A stretch of DNA of 41,538 nt from an uncultured bacterium (GCA_937920495.1 CALEUQ010000034.1:1-41538), one strand, 5' to 3'; shown: positions 8,057 through 17,260, counted from the first letter of the stretch. Translations and numbers: made by a program. The notes: generated from the letters alone by a model not told the origin.

Positions 8057-8817
8057 ATAATATTTCATTGACAATTGCTGACATAGAGATCCTTAAAAAC
8101 ATTACTGTTGAATTTTTTGAGGGTGAGGTCATAGGCATAATTGGTAAACCGGCAAGTGGCAAATCTGCACTGTTGCACACAATAGCTCAATACTATACAC
8201 ATTACAATGGTGAGATTTTATTCAATGCAAAACCAATACGTGTAATAAAAAAAAGGGAATTAGCTCAAAAAATTTCATTCCAGCCAGCAAGTGTTTTTTA
8301 TAATTACTACCTTACACTGTTTGATTACCTTCTATCAAGCAGAATCCCTTATAAAACTTTTCTTTCCTCATTCCAGCCATTTGATTATGAGATTGTTAAT
8401 AAATATATTGACCATTTTGAGTTACAGCAGTATACAGCACAACCCTTGATGCTCCTTTCAACTGATACTCAGGCACGAGCTCTTTTAGCATTTCATTTTA
8501 TACGACAGGCACAGCTACTATTGCTGGATGATCCAACACAGCATCTTTCGTTATCATCATATCAAAAGCTTCACGATGCCATTATACGCTATTGTTCAAC
8601 CGGGAAGAATTGCTGTATTATAGCTTCACAGGATATCAACTTTCTTGCTCAAACTGTAGACAAATTTTACATTATGGAAAACGGCTCAATAGTAGAGTCA
8701 TGCGTGCCTGCTGATTTAACCGAAGAGTTAATAAAAAATATTTTTGGAGTAGATGTGTTTATCACAAGGAATATTTATAATGGCAAACCAAACGTCCATC
8801 TATATTTTGAATATTAA
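8044..8817 (+). CDS. Diverged FecE-like ABC ATPase
   Basis: This 257-residue protein has the full layout of a FecE/BtuD-type ATPase but altered motifs. Walker A is intact (GKPASGKS, residues 34-41). The signature LSGGQ reads LSTDTQ (138-143). Walker B reads LLLLDDPT, so the catalytic glutamate position holds Asp163. The D-loop reads QHLS, and the H-loop histidine is Gln196 in IIASQD. The family's usual C-terminal stretch (ENGSIV, then IFGVDVF) is kept. These changes predict weak or altered hydrolysis, or a regulatory subunit. AGAGG precedes the ATG, and the gene overlaps the permease by 13 bp. Family assignment is good; activity is doubtful. Confidence 0.85.
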   Translation: MLTLNNISLTIADIEILKNITVEFFEGEVIGIIGKPASGKSALLHTIAQYYTHYNGEILFNAKPIRVIKKRELAQKISFQPASVFYNYYLTLFDYLLSSRIPYKTFLSSFQPFDYEIVNKYIDHFELQQYTAQPLMLLSTDTQARALLAFHFIRQAQLLLLDDPTQHLSLSSYQKLHDAIIRYCSTGKNCCIIASQDINFLAQTVDKFYIMENGSIVESCVPADLTEELIKNIFGVDVFITRNIYNGKPNVHLYFEY

Positions 8818-8826
8818 TAAAACAAA

Positions 8827-8859
8827 GCGTGCAGAAAAGGGCATCAGGCATACGCACGC
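8827..8859 (-). terminator. Hairpin between convergent genes
   Basis: GCGTGC (8827-8832) pairs with GCACGC (8854-8859) across a 21-nt loop. On the minus strand it is followed by TTTGTTTTATT, which suits termination of the aroB-STAS operon; on the plus strand it could help end the ABC operon. The adjacent perfect hairpin GAATATTA-TACG-TAATATTC (8861-8880) overlaps the STAS stop codon. Confidence 0.4.
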
Positions 8860-8865
8860 AGAATA

Positions 8866-9213
8866 TTATACGTAATATTCTAATTTACGGATTCCTTCTT
8901 CTATGCTATTGATTAAAAGCAGTTCATACGACTCTGTTGCATTAATTAAACCCTGCAGATTTTCTGATGCTCCTAAAATCATGATCCTGCGTTTTTTTTG
9001 CCGTGCAAGATGCGACAGATCAATTAATGCCTTTAAGCCTGAAGAGGTTACCATCGATACACCGGATATATTAATAATGACATTATTTGTAGCCACCAAA
9101 CTTTCTATCAAACTTATAAATTCCCTCTCTGTTGCCGAACATAAAACACCAGCCAGGTTAACTATCTTTGCACCTTCACGTTCTTCTATTGAATAATTTA
9201 TTTCAGCTGCCAT
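8866..9213 (-). CDS. STAS-domain anti-sigma-factor-antagonist-like protein
   Basis: This is a 115-residue single-domain STAS protein (SpoIIAA/RsbV type). The strand-turn IINISGVSMVTSSGLKAL carries the conserved serine region at which antagonists of this family are phosphorylated by an anti-sigma kinase and dephosphorylated by a PP2C phosphatase. No partner kinase is adjacent. It is translationally coupled to aroB (TAATG, sharing one base), so it is the last gene of the acpP-rnc-nudix-aroB operon. A SpoIIE-type phosphatase domain occurs in the large kinase at 38101-41265, but a link between them is speculative. Confidence 0.88.
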   Translation of the reverse strand: MAAEINYSIEEREGAKIVNLAGVLCSATEREFISLIESLVATNNVIINISGVSMVTSSGLKALIDLSHLARQKKRRIMILGASENLQGLINATESYELLLINSIEEGIRKLEYYV

Positions 9214-10307
9214 TATCTACCCACTATTGTCAGATAAAAGTTTAATGCTTCCATTACCAGTGCATCACTTACTTCCCTACCCACAATAGGTTTTCCAATT
9301 GATTCAAGAAGAACAAACCGTATTTTGCCTTTTATATTTTTTTTGTCGTACATCATGTGATTAACTATCTGACGAGGATCAAATGAAATCTGTGGCAACA
9401 GGCTGTATGTTGATAGAATATCCCTGATGAAATCAAAATCAGCTCCTGGCATGCCTTCTTTCAGGGATATATACGATTCCACTAACATACCAACACTCAC
9501 AGCATCACCATGGCTTATAGTGTATTCAAAAAGAGATTCTATGGCATGGCCAACCGTATGTCCGTAATTCAATATAGCCCTTAAGCTTTTTTCATATTCA
9601 TCCTTCTCTACCACGGAGGCCTTAAACCGTACTGAACTATTAATACAGTTAAATAATGAATTGTCAATATGGCCGTAACGTATTTCTTTATTCAGCAATA
9701 ATTTTAATGTTGTGCTATCACCAACTAATGCATGCTTGACAATCTCTGCCATCCCGCAACGCCATTCTGATAGAGGCAATGTGTGTAAAAAATCAATATC
9801 AATAATTATGTACTCAGGCTGGTGAAAATGGCCCACTATATTTTTCCCGGCTTTAACATTGACTGCTACCTTGCCGCCGATGCTGGCATCTACCATTGCA
9901 AGCAACGTCGTGGGAATATATACTACATCAACCCCACGCATATACGCTGATGCCACATATCCCGCAAAATCAGTTGTAACGCCGCCACCTATACCCATTA
10001 AAAGCGAATTGCGTGTACAGTGGTTTTCAAGTAATTGATTGAAATACTCTTCAGCATATGCATACGATTTATTTTGTTCACTGTCATGATAAGTAAGTGG
10101 GATTGCACCAATTGATGCCAGGCTCCTATCAACAATGTCTTTATGTAATGTATATACCGTATTGCTCACAATGGCAACAATGACATCCCACTGTGAATAT
10201 GGAATTAGTGAAGATAATGAAGGCAGTATTCCCCCACCAATTACGATTGTTGATTTCTTTGCATCAAATTGCAAAATGATAGCATCGCTATTTGTTATGG
10301 GATCCAC
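9213..10307 (-). CDS. aroB: 3-Dehydroquinate synthase
   Basis: This 364-residue protein converts DAHP to 3-dehydroquinate, the second step of the shikimate pathway, using NAD and a divalent metal. Diagnostic motifs are GIGGGVTTDFAGYVASAYMRG, IPTTLLAMVDASIGGKVAVN and GKNIVGHFHQP, with the metal-ligand histidines in NYGHTVGHAIE and further on. The start is GTG at 10307, with AAAGG about 8 nt upstream and no in-frame ATG nearby; it overlaps the nudix gene by 13 bp. The pathway's first enzyme and the Phe/Tyr branch enzymes lie in the neighbouring operon at 15366-18334. Confidence 0.96.
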   Translation of the reverse strand: MDPITNSDAIILQFDAKKSTIVIGGGILPSLSSLIPYSQWDVIVAIVSNTVYTLHKDIVDRSLASIGAIPLTYHDSEQNKSYAYAEEYFNQLLENHCTRNSLLMGIGGGVTTDFAGYVASAYMRGVDVVYIPTTLLAMVDASIGGKVAVNVKAGKNIVGHFHQPEYIIIDIDFLHTLPLSEWRCGMAEIVKHALVGDSTTLKLLLNKEIRYGHIDNSLFNCINSSVRFKASVVEKDEYEKSLRAILNYGHTVGHAIESLFEYTISHGDAVSVGMLVESYISLKEGMPGADFDFIRDILSTYSLLPQISFDPRQIVNHMMYDKKNIKGKIRFVLLESIGKPIVGREVSDALVMEALNFYLTIVGR

Positions 10308-10750
10308 AGCGAACCTTTATAAATCCTTTCATTTTTATTCTGTAATAGTTGAATGATATACTCATTAAGTGGTGGGTACATAACAATATCAGTTAATTCA
10401 TTTATATTCTTGAAGCTGAAATCATATAGAATTTTATCATTCCCCAAGCGTATTGATTGATTCAAAAGTTTACACCAGAATACAATATTGATAATATGAC
10501 GTTTCCCATTAGGTTCTATCGAGTCAGCTATAAGAGCAATATCCTCAACATTTACTGAAAGCCCCAATTCTTCCAGAAATTCCCTTTTGAGTGCCTCATC
10601 AAGTGATTCCTGATATTCAACACCACCGCCCGGTAACAACCAGTAAATTTCATTTCTTTTTTTATGAGCTATCAACAATATTTTATTGTCCTCAATAACT
10701 AATCCTGCTACACGTATCCTGATCTTTTTATGTGATAGCTCAAACTTCAT
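10295..10750 (-). CDS. NUDIX hydrolase
   Basis: This 151-residue protein has a complete Nudix box, GGVEYQESLDEALKREFLEE followed by LGL (about residues 41-63), that is Gx5Ex7REUxEExGU. Nudix enzymes hydrolyse nucleoside diphosphates linked to another group; the exact substrate cannot be read from sequence. The start overlaps the rnc stop (ATGA, 4 bp) and the end overlaps the aroB GTG start by 13 bp, so it is firmly embedded in the acpP-rnc-nudix-aroB-STAS operon. Confidence 0.92.
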   Translation of the reverse strand: MKFELSHKKIRIRVAGLVIEDNKILLIAHKKRNEIYWLLPGGGVEYQESLDEALKREFLEELGLSVNVEDIALIADSIEPNGKRHIINIVFWCKLLNQSIRLGNDKILYDFSFKNINELTDIVMYPPLNEYIIQLLQNKNERIYKGSLWIP

Positions 10751-11490
10751 ATACTTATCCTGTTAGAGTAGATAAGCTCAAGTGCCTTTTTTGCAGCGTC
10801 AGACTCTGCTTTGCGCTTACTGCTTCCCGTTCCAACTGTAATATCACGTTCGTTTATAGTCAATTTGACAGTATACATTTTGCTGTGATCAGGGCCTGAT
10901 TCTTGAACAACCGTATATAATGGCCTGCATTTATATTTCTTCTGCACTATTTCCTGCAAAGTTGTTTTTGGATCACGTAAATATGAAAGTTTATCAATAC
11001 GTTGAATATCTTTTTTTAATAGCCTTAACACCAGCTTTTTTGATTTTGTTAACCCTGCATCAAGATACACTGCGCCAATAATTGCTTCCAGTGCATCTGC
11101 AAGTATTGATTGACGATATCTACCACCAGTAAGCTCTTCGCCTCTGCCCATGATAATATAATCACCCAGGTTCATCTGATTAGCAACTTTTGCCAGAGTA
11201 TCTTCTGAAACCACAGCAGATTTTATTTTTGCCAGATCACCTTCAGGATAATCTTCAAATGATTTAAACAGATATTCATTCACAACCAGACCCAGAACCG
11301 AATCGCCCAGATATTCCAACCGTTCATTATCCTTAACAGGAATTGTGGACTCATTAACGTATGAGCGGTGTGTCAATGCTCGTTTCAATAATGATTTATT
11401 TGAAAAGGTAACGTGTAGACGTTTTTCAAGCTGTTGCAATTTACGGTTTTGCCTTTTTTTATCTAAGCCCTTCTTATTTTCATCATCCAT
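10747..11490 (-). CDS. rnc: Ribonuclease III
   Basis: This 247-residue double-strand-specific endoribonuclease processes rRNA and other structured RNAs. The N-terminal RNase III domain holds the signature NERLEYLGDSVLGLVVNEYL and the second acidic motif ADALEAIIGAVYLDAG. The C-terminal double-stranded-RNA-binding domain runs from DPKTTLQEIVQ to SDAAKKALELI. It lies 26 bp after acpP, a common pairing in bacteria, and its stop overlaps the nudix start by 4 bp. The N-terminus carries an extra lysine-rich stretch (KKGLDKKRQNRK). Confidence 0.97.
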   Translation of the reverse strand: MDDENKKGLDKKRQNRKLQQLEKRLHVTFSNKSLLKRALTHRSYVNESTIPVKDNERLEYLGDSVLGLVVNEYLFKSFEDYPEGDLAKIKSAVVSEDTLAKVANQMNLGDYIIMGRGEELTGGRYRQSILADALEAIIGAVYLDAGLTKSKKLVLRLLKKDIQRIDKLSYLRDPKTTLQEIVQKKYKCRPLYTVVQESGPDHSKMYTVKLTINERDITVGTGSSKRKAESDAAKKALELIYSNRISI

Positions 11491-11516
11491 TGCTCATCAC
11501 AAAAAACAAAATTCAA

Positions 11517-11753
11517 TCACTGTAATTTTGCTTCAATATATTTAACTACATCTTCAACGGTTAATAATTTTTCTGCATCTTCGTCAGGTATCTCTATTCC
11601 AAACTCCTCTTCTAACGCCATGACAAGTTCTACAGTATCAAGCGAATCTGCCCCTAAGTCATCTACAAATGATGCCTGTGGTGTGACTTCTGATTCATCT
11701 ACCCCTAACTGATCCACAATTATTTTTTTTATTTTTTCAAAATCAACTGTCAT
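11517..11753 (-). CDS. acpP: Acyl carrier protein
   Basis: This 78-residue acidic four-helix protein carries growing acyl chains on a 4'-phosphopantetheine arm. The attachment serine is Ser37 in [13 protein letters not shown], and helix II/III reads [26 protein letters not shown] provides a strong ribosome site about 10 nt from the ATG. A good sigma-70 promoter lies upstream at 11830-11859, making acpP the first gene of the operon that continues with rnc, nudix, aroB and STAS. Confidence 0.97.
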   Translation of the reverse strand: MTVDFEKIKKIIVDQLGVDESEVTPQASFVDDLGADSLDTVELVMALEEEFGIEIPDEDAEKLLTVEDVVKYIEAKLQ

Positions 11754-11829
11754 TACCTCTGGTCCTCCTTACCTAACTTACCGTATATATTACATCCCCT
11801 AACAACAAAACATATATGACACAGATATG

Positions 11830-11859
11830 ATAATAATAGAATTATTGATATTTTGTCAA
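11830..11859 (-). promoter_or_regulatory. Sigma-70 promoter for the acpP operon
   Basis: On the minus strand a perfect TTGACA (11859-11854) is followed after 18 nt by TATTAT (11835-11830), about 75 nt before the acpP start. It lies just beyond the rpmF terminator. Confidence 0.6.
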
Positions 11860-11866
11860 GATTAAT

Positions 11867-11892
11867 AACAAAAGGAGCGCTTATAACGCTCC
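11867..11892 (-). terminator. Intrinsic terminator after rpmF
   Basis: On the minus strand GGAGCG and CGCTCC (11892-11887 and 11879-11874) form a 6-bp G-C-rich stem with a 7-nt loop followed by TTTTGTT. It sits about 18 nt after the rpmF stop. Confidence 0.7.
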
Positions 11893-11909
11893 ATAATTAT
11901 ACACAATCA

Positions 11910-12104
11910 TTAACCCTTATTCACTTTGACAACAGGTTCCACTATAAGTTTTCCCTTATAATGGCCGCATTCAGGGCATACTCTATGAGGCAGAACATAT
12001 GCACCGCACTGTGGGCATGGTCGTAAGTTTGGTGCACCAATCGCATCATGCGAACGGCGCATCCTTGATTTTGCTTTTGATTTTCGCCTTTTTGGTACCG
12101 CCAC
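11910..12104 (-). CDS. rpmF: 50S ribosomal protein L32
   Basis: This 64-residue protein begins [20 protein letters not shown], the L32 hallmark, and has two cysteine pairs (CPQCG and CPECG) that bind zinc. The start is GTG (12104), preceded by AAGGAG. It follows the TPR gene by about 95 bp, a gap with a possible minus-strand promoter (TTGAAG, 16 nt, GATAAT). An intrinsic terminator follows. Confidence 0.97.
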   Translation of the reverse strand: MAVPKRRKSKAKSRMRRSHDAIGAPNLRPCPQCGAYVLPHRVCPECGHYKGKLIVEPVVKVNKG

Positions 12105-12197
12105 TTTTTTTCTCCTTATTGAATATTATCAAAAATTCCATAGTAACTTCAAAAAAGGGACTTTGCTATGTCAATGCTTTTTTTAATACATAGTATA

Positions 12198-12902
12198 TTA
12201 ATTTTTCTTTTCGTTTTCAATAGCTCCCAAGAACATGCTGTATTGGGCTGCCTTTTTTGCAAAAAAAGACTGTGGAAACTCAGTGGATACCCTATTAAAA
12301 TATTCGCGTGCTTTATAATACTCACCTTTTTGTGTATACATCCTTCCAATATTAAACAAAATCTGATCCATATTATAGCCATCTTTATATTTTGATTCAC
12401 AAAGCAGATAATACCGCAAAGCTTCATCTACATTATTAAGAAATTCTGATGCCATCCCTGCTTGCTGCAAAGCCAGTGAAGAAAACAATGGCGATGCATA
12501 CTGTGAAGCTTTCTCATAATATTTTGCAGCATTAGCATAATCTTTTTCATTAAAATAAAGACTTGCAATAATATAATACCCATTACGGTGCACATATCCA
12601 AAATAGGAGCTTTCAGCAATTGCCTGCAATCTTGAAACAGTGCGCAAAAACTTTTGATTATTTTCATTTATATCCATTGTGTACGTTGTTCTATATTCAT
12701 CTAGAATTGCCTCAAAATCAGCAGTATCTTTTTTAATTTTATAATCAACATACACAATAGCTGCAATACCAATTACCAACACTACACATATACCAATAGC
12801 CACTTTAATTGCCACACCACGATGCGCACGAATAAAATCGCGTGTATTCAAAAGCATTTGCTCAACGACATTTCGGCGAACAGTAACTTCCCTGTCTATC
12901 AT
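12198..12902 (-). CDS. Membrane-anchored TPR protein
   Basis: This 234-residue protein has a cytoplasmic N-terminus of about 28 residues, one transmembrane helix (about 29-52, VAIKVAIGICVVLVIGIAAI), then TPR-like helices in the periplasm (NGYYIIASLYFNEKDYANAA, then YTQKGEYYKAREYFNRV). The layout is like YfgM/BamD-type helper proteins of envelope assembly, but the family is not certain. It begins 3 nt after rpsA, so it is co-transcribed with cmk and rpsA. Confidence 0.8.
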   Translation of the reverse strand: MIDREVTVRRNVVEQMLLNTRDFIRAHRGVAIKVAIGICVVLVIGIAAIVYVDYKIKKDTADFEAILDEYRTTYTMDINENNQKFLRTVSRLQAIAESSYFGYVHRNGYYIIASLYFNEKDYANAAKYYEKASQYASPLFSSLALQQAGMASEFLNNVDEALRYYLLCESKYKDGYNMDQILFNIGRMYTQKGEYYKAREYFNRVSTEFPQSFFAKKAAQYSMFLGAIENEKKN

Positions 12903-12905
12903 CTA

Positions 12906-14573
12906 CTATTCCTTATCAAGTTTATTTTTTAAAAGTTCACCCAGAGTAACAGTTCCGGATGCTGATGTATTTAAAATCTTCTTGATTTCTTCTTTTTCGG
13001 ACATAATTTCATAATGCTTTATGCTGAGTGACAGGCGCTTCTTCTCCACATCCACACCCAGTACCACAGCATTTACCTTATCACCTGTTTTATAAATACT
13101 ATCTATAGATTCAACTTTTTTCCGTGATACCTCAGATATATGCACCAGTCCCTCAACAGTATCTCCATCTATTTTAACAAACATCCCAAAAGGTACAATA
13201 CCTGTCACAATTCCAGACACAATCGTCCTGGGCGGATACTTTTCAGCTATTATCTCCCATGGTGATTTTGTGAGTTGCTTGATACCACAGGCAATCTTTT
13301 GTTCTTCTTTATTAATTTCAAGAATAACAAACTGTACTTCCTGACCTTCTTTAAACCGGGATGTTATATCTTTAAAATTTTCATCCCATGATATATCAGA
13401 GATATGTATCAAACCATCTATATCAGGTTCAAGTTCCACAAACATGCCAAAGTTAACAATCTTTTTGACCGGCCGTGAATGAATACTTTTTATAGGGAAA
13501 CGCTGCTCAATAGTATCCCATGGATTTGGCTGCAATTGCTTAATACCAAGTAACAATTTTCTGTTTTCATTATCAACATTTAAGACTGCCGCCTGTATCC
13601 TGTCACCTTTTTTGTACAGTTCTTTGGGATTAACCGTGCGCTTTGCCCATGAAATCTCTGATGCTGCACAGTACCCCTCAACACCAGGCTCCACTTCAAT
13701 AAACATCCCAAAATTGGTAATTGTTACTATCTTCCCTTCAATTGTTGTGCCAACCCGATATTTTTCAGGAACCCTCAACCACGGATCAGGAACAAGCTGT
13801 TTTAAACCCAATGCAATTTTTCCTTCTGCCCTGTTAATTCCCAGAAGTACAAAATCACGCTCTTCGCCAATTTTTAATATTTTCTTTTTCTTAAAAACCT
13901 TGCGCCATGAAATATCGTTACGGTGAAGAAGTGCTTCAATACCACCAATATCAACAAAAGCACCAAAGTCCACAAATTTTGTTACCTTGCCGCGTATCAC
14001 ATCACCTGGTTTGTAATTGGTTTCTAAATTATCCCATATCTTTTTTTGTTCTTCATCAAGGAAGTCTTTACGCGATACAAGTACTGATCGCTTCTTTTTA
14101 TCAATGCTTTTAATCTTAAAATAAACAGTGGAATGGCCATTTTGAGATTTTCCTTTTACATCGGCAGCCAATGTAAGCGGCAGAAAAGCCTGCACACCAT
14201 TACAATCCACTATAAACCCATTCTTTGACTTTTGTTTTACAGTCCCCTGTATAACACTTGACCCTTCTATAGTTTTAAGGAATTGCTGCCAGCTTTTTTC
14301 CTTCTGTGCTGCTTTAATTGAAAAAACAAACATCCCATCAAGAAGGCGTTTGTTCATAAGCATCACTTCAACAACATCACCAACTTTAGGAGCTGTCTCA
14401 AATTCTTCCAGGCTTACCCTGCCATCTGTTTTTGTACCAATATTGACATAGGCAAAATCATTATCAACAGTAACTATCTCCCCTTTATAGATAGTCTTTG
14501 GTTGAATTGAATCATTTGCAAGATTTGAAACATGATCCATATACAGCTGGCTGTCATTTCTATCTACTTCCAT
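12906..14573 (-). CDS. rpsA: 30S ribosomal protein S1
   Basis: This 555-residue protein has six S1 RNA-binding domains, at about residues 27-84, 105-160, 190-260, 275-347, 362-432 and 450-518. The later ones have the typical form VTKFVDFGAFVDIGGIEALL and IVTITNFGMFIEVEPGVEGY. S1 recruits mRNA to the ribosome. AAGGTG lies about 8 nt before the ATG. It follows cmk after a 107-bp gap, the usual bacterial cmk-rpsA order. The second domain is more diverged, as is common. Confidence 0.95.
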   Translation of the reverse strand: MEVDRNDSQLYMDHVSNLANDSIQPKTIYKGEIVTVDNDFAYVNIGTKTDGRVSLEEFETAPKVGDVVEVMLMNKRLLDGMFVFSIKAAQKEKSWQQFLKTIEGSSVIQGTVKQKSKNGFIVDCNGVQAFLPLTLAADVKGKSQNGHSTVYFKIKSIDKKKRSVLVSRKDFLDEEQKKIWDNLETNYKPGDVIRGKVTKFVDFGAFVDIGGIEALLHRNDISWRKVFKKKKILKIGEERDFVLLGINRAEGKIALGLKQLVPDPWLRVPEKYRVGTTIEGKIVTITNFGMFIEVEPGVEGYCAASEISWAKRTVNPKELYKKGDRIQAAVLNVDNENRKLLLGIKQLQPNPWDTIEQRFPIKSIHSRPVKKIVNFGMFVELEPDIDGLIHISDISWDENFKDITSRFKEGQEVQFVILEINKEEQKIACGIKQLTKSPWEIIAEKYPPRTIVSGIVTGIVPFGMFVKIDGDTVEGLVHISEVSRKKVESIDSIYKTGDKVNAVVLGVDVEKKRLSLSIKHYEIMSEKEEIKKILNTSASGTVTLGELLKNKLDKE

Positions 14574-14680
14574 ACCACTTCACCTTATTGTCATAACGTT
14601 AATACAATCAAAATAAAAACCGCGTATAAGTCAATTTTATTTTAGCAATTATTCACTGGTATATCTAAAAATAAAAATCT

Positions 14681-15373
14681 TTATGTGCGATAGTTACTAT
14701 GTATACGATCACAAACCAACGAATACATATAATCAATCACTTCCTGCTGTGTCATTGCACTTGTATCAATATAGATAGCATCCTGTGCTATCCTGAGCGC
14801 TCCATACGGGCGGTTTATATCCTGCTGATCACGGCGAGCAATCTGCACCTTTAATTCATTTACGTCAATATTTTTTCCTTTTTGTGCATATTCTTTAGCA
14901 CGCCGCAATGCACGTTCTTCAACTGTTGCATCAAGATATATCTTGATATCAGCATCTGGAAAAACAACAGTTCCGATATCCCTTCCATCCACAATTATTG
15001 AATGGTCTTTAGCCCAATTTCGCATAAGCGAGTTGACATATTCCCGTACCACAACAATGTCTGAAATTTTACCAATATGCGTTGCTACGGTTTCATTACG
15101 TATTTTTTCACTTACATCAACGCCATTGCAATATGTGGTACAGCTTCCATCATCATTAAAGAACTGCTTTAAGCGTATATCATTAAGAAGCCTGGAAACA
15201 TCATCCTGTGTAAAATCTTCACCACAATTTGTAAGTACATACAGTGTAATAGCCCGGTACAATGCACCCGAATCAATATATTGTAACCCTGCCCGTTTTG
15301 CTACTTCTTTTGACACTGAACTTTTTCCTGAACCGGCAGGCCCATCAACAGCCACAACAATATTCTTATGCAT
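14681..15373 (-). CDS. cmk: Cytidylate kinase
   Basis: This protein of about 230 residues phosphorylates CMP and dCMP. The P-loop VAVDGPAGSGKSSVSKE is at the N-terminus, followed by LQYIDSGALYRAIT and the conserved DGRDIGTVVFPDADIKIYL, RRDQQDINRP motifs. A longer frame would start at TTG 15406, adding 11 residues of no family likeness, so I choose the ATG at 15373, which overlaps the tyrA stop by 8 bp. The C-terminus reads through one copy of the GTAACTATCG word. Confidence 0.95.
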   Translation of the reverse strand: MHKNIVVAVDGPAGSGKSSVSKEVAKRAGLQYIDSGALYRAITLYVLTNCGEDFTQDDVSRLLNDIRLKQFFNDDGSCTTYCNGVDVSEKIRNETVATHIGKISDIVVVREYVNSLMRNWAKDHSIIVDGRDIGTVVFPDADIKIYLDATVEERALRRAKEYAQKGKNIDVNELKVQIARRDQQDINRPYGALRIAQDAIYIDTSAMTQQEVIDYMYSLVCDRIHSNYRT

Positions 15374-16244
15374 GATATTTATTCCATTTATTCTGTACTT
15401 CTTCAAAATACTGGCACAGCAAACCTCTATCAGCAGACTGTGCAGCCTCTCGTATAATATCTGTAACTTTTATCACCGATTGTAGATAGTCTTCAAGAAC
15501 TGCAATGATATTGGCATTATTTGACAACACTATATCAGCCCACATATCAGGGCTGCCACCTGCAAGCCGTGTCATATCCTTAAACCCTTTTCCTATGAAA
15601 GGCTGCATGTCAAAAGGATTTACGTCGTTATGAGCAGAAAAAAAACATTCCATGAGCGCTGATGATACTATATGCGGCAGATGGCTGGTGCTTGCAACCA
15701 TTTTGTCATGTGTTGCAGCATCGGTAATATGAATTCTGCATTCAAGCATTTCCCAAAAGTTTTTAATTGCAGCTATATCGGCATCGTTGTTTTTTTGGTG
15801 TGGCGTAATGATTACCCATGCGCCCGTGAGAATTGAGTGTGTACTGAATGTATATCCTGATTTTTCGGAACCTGCCATTGGATGACATCCAACAAACCGG
15901 TGTGCTTTATCATGGTTAATAACAAAATCTATGATTGGTTGCTTTACACTTCCGGCATCTATTATCAATGCACCGGATTCAAGTTGTGGATCATTGAGCA
16001 AAGAATTGATAATTGTAATGGACGATAGTACCGGCGTGGCTACTATAAAAAGGTCAACATTTTTGCAATCAATTGCATCAATAGATGCAACCTCATCAAT
16101 AAATCCTTCTTTTACTGCATTGTACAGGCTTTCTGGCTTCCTGCCATAGGCTGTAATGTATACAGATTCACACTTTTTTTTAACCATGCGGGCAATTGAT
16201 CCTCCAATAAGCCCCAGGCCAATAATGGCTATTCTATTAAACAT
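15366..16244 (-). CDS. tyrA: Prephenate dehydrogenase
   Basis: This 292-residue protein converts prephenate to 4-hydroxyphenylpyruvate in tyrosine synthesis. The NAD-binding motif IIGLGLIGGSIA is at residues 6-17, and the catalytic region GCHPMAGSEKSGY near residue 138 is diagnostic. There is no fused chorismate mutase and no clear ACT domain. The gene is coupled to aroF (TAATG) and to cmk (8-bp overlap). The cluster order pheA-aroF-tyrA-cmk-rpsA is a known arrangement, but the often included aroA is missing. Confidence 0.94.
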   Translation of the reverse strand: MFNRIAIIGLGLIGGSIARMVKKKCESVYITAYGRKPESLYNAVKEGFIDEVASIDAIDCKNVDLFIVATPVLSSITIINSLLNDPQLESGALIIDAGSVKQPIIDFVINHDKAHRFVGCHPMAGSEKSGYTFSTHSILTGAWVIITPHQKNNDADIAAIKNFWEMLECRIHITDAATHDKMVASTSHLPHIVSSALMECFFSAHNDVNPFDMQPFIGKGFKDMTRLAGGSPDMWADIVLSNNANIIAVLEDYLQSVIKVTDIIREAAQSADRGLLCQYFEEVQNKWNKYHA

Positions 16245-17260
16245 TAATAAATTCCCCTTCCTAACGCCATTGCTACACTTGTGAGTTTCTTTTTAAGTTC
16301 AACCAATTGTTCAAAATTTACTGTCTGCTGCCCATCCGACATGGCTTCTTCAGGGTTGGGATGCGCCTCAACCATGATGCCATCAGCACCAGCAGCCACA
16401 TACGCAAGCGCTGCTGGAACAACATAATCCTTAAGCCCCATTGCGTGGCTTGGGTCACACACAACAGGCAAGTGTGAAAAATCTTTTAATAAAGGTACTG
16501 CACCGGCATCAAGGGTATTACGCGTAATATCCTCAAATGTACGTATTCCGCGCGGGCAAAGTATCACCTGTTTATTGCCATGTGAAAGGATATATTCTGC
16601 CGACATCAAAAATTCATTTATGGTTGCACTCATCCCACGCTTCAATAATACTGGCTTGTTTATCTTCCCCAGCTCTTTTAGAAGGTTAAAATTTTGCATA
16701 TTGCGGGTGCCAACCTGCAACACATCTGCATATTGGGCAACTAACTCTACATCACGGGGATCCATTACCTCAGTTACTATCGGTAACCCCGTTTCTTCTT
16801 TTGCCTTTGCCAGGTACTTTAAACCCAGCGCCCCATACCCCTGAAATGTATACGGCGATGAACGTGGCTTGTATGCTCCTGCTCGTAGCATGGATGCACC
16901 AGCCTGTTTTACCATTTTTGCATGCTCAATTATTTCCTTCTCACCTTCAACAGCACAGGGACCGGCCACAAGCACAATCTTATCGCCTCCAATCTCAATA
17001 TTGCCAACACGCACAATAGTTCTGTCAGGATGTGTTTCCTTGCTGGCCAGCTTATACGGTTTTAAAATAGGCTTGACCGATTCAACACCTGATATTGCCT
17101 CTAAAGGTTGTTCGCGGATGATATCCTCATCACCTATAACTGTAATGATTGTCCTGTACTGCCCCTTTGAGACATGTGGCTGCAGATTAAGCGACTTTAT
17201 TTTACCAACTATATGGTCAATTTCATCCTGCGTGACATTAGGTTTTAGTACAATAATCAT
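16244..17260 (-). CDS. aroF: 3-Deoxy-7-phosphoheptulonate (DAHP) synthase, type I-beta
   Basis: This 338-residue enzyme condenses PEP and erythrose 4-phosphate, the first step of the shikimate pathway. An N-terminal ferredoxin-like regulatory domain (residues 1 to about 70, as in Thermotoga-type enzymes) precedes the barrel, which carries VLVAGPCAVEGEKEI, RAGAYKPRSSPYTFQGYG, the metal-site VLQVGTRNMQNF and VVCDPSHAMG. The regulatory domain in this subclass mediates feedback by aromatic amino acids. It starts at ATG 17260 and its stop overlaps the tyrA start. Confidence 0.94.
   Translation of the reverse strand: MIIVLKPNVTQDEIDHIVGKIKSLNLQPHVSKGQYRTIITVIGDEDIIREQPLEAISGVESVKPILKPYKLASKETHPDRTIVRVGNIEIGGDKIVLVAGPCAVEGEKEIIEHAKMVKQAGASMLRAGAYKPRSSPYTFQGYGALGLKYLAKAKEETGLPIVTEVMDPRDVELVAQYADVLQVGTRNMQNFNLLKELGKINKPVLLKRGMSATINEFLMSAEYILSHGNKQVILCPRGIRTFEDITRNTLDAGAVPLLKDFSHLPVVCDPSHAMGLKDYVVPAALAYVAAGADGIMVEAHPNPEEAMSDGQQTVNFEQLVELKKKLTSVAMALGRGIY

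Noticed and set aside
14681-15406. cmk starting at TTG 15406
   Set aside because: The extra 11 residues are unlike the family, and the ATG at 15373 gives the usual overlap with tyrA.
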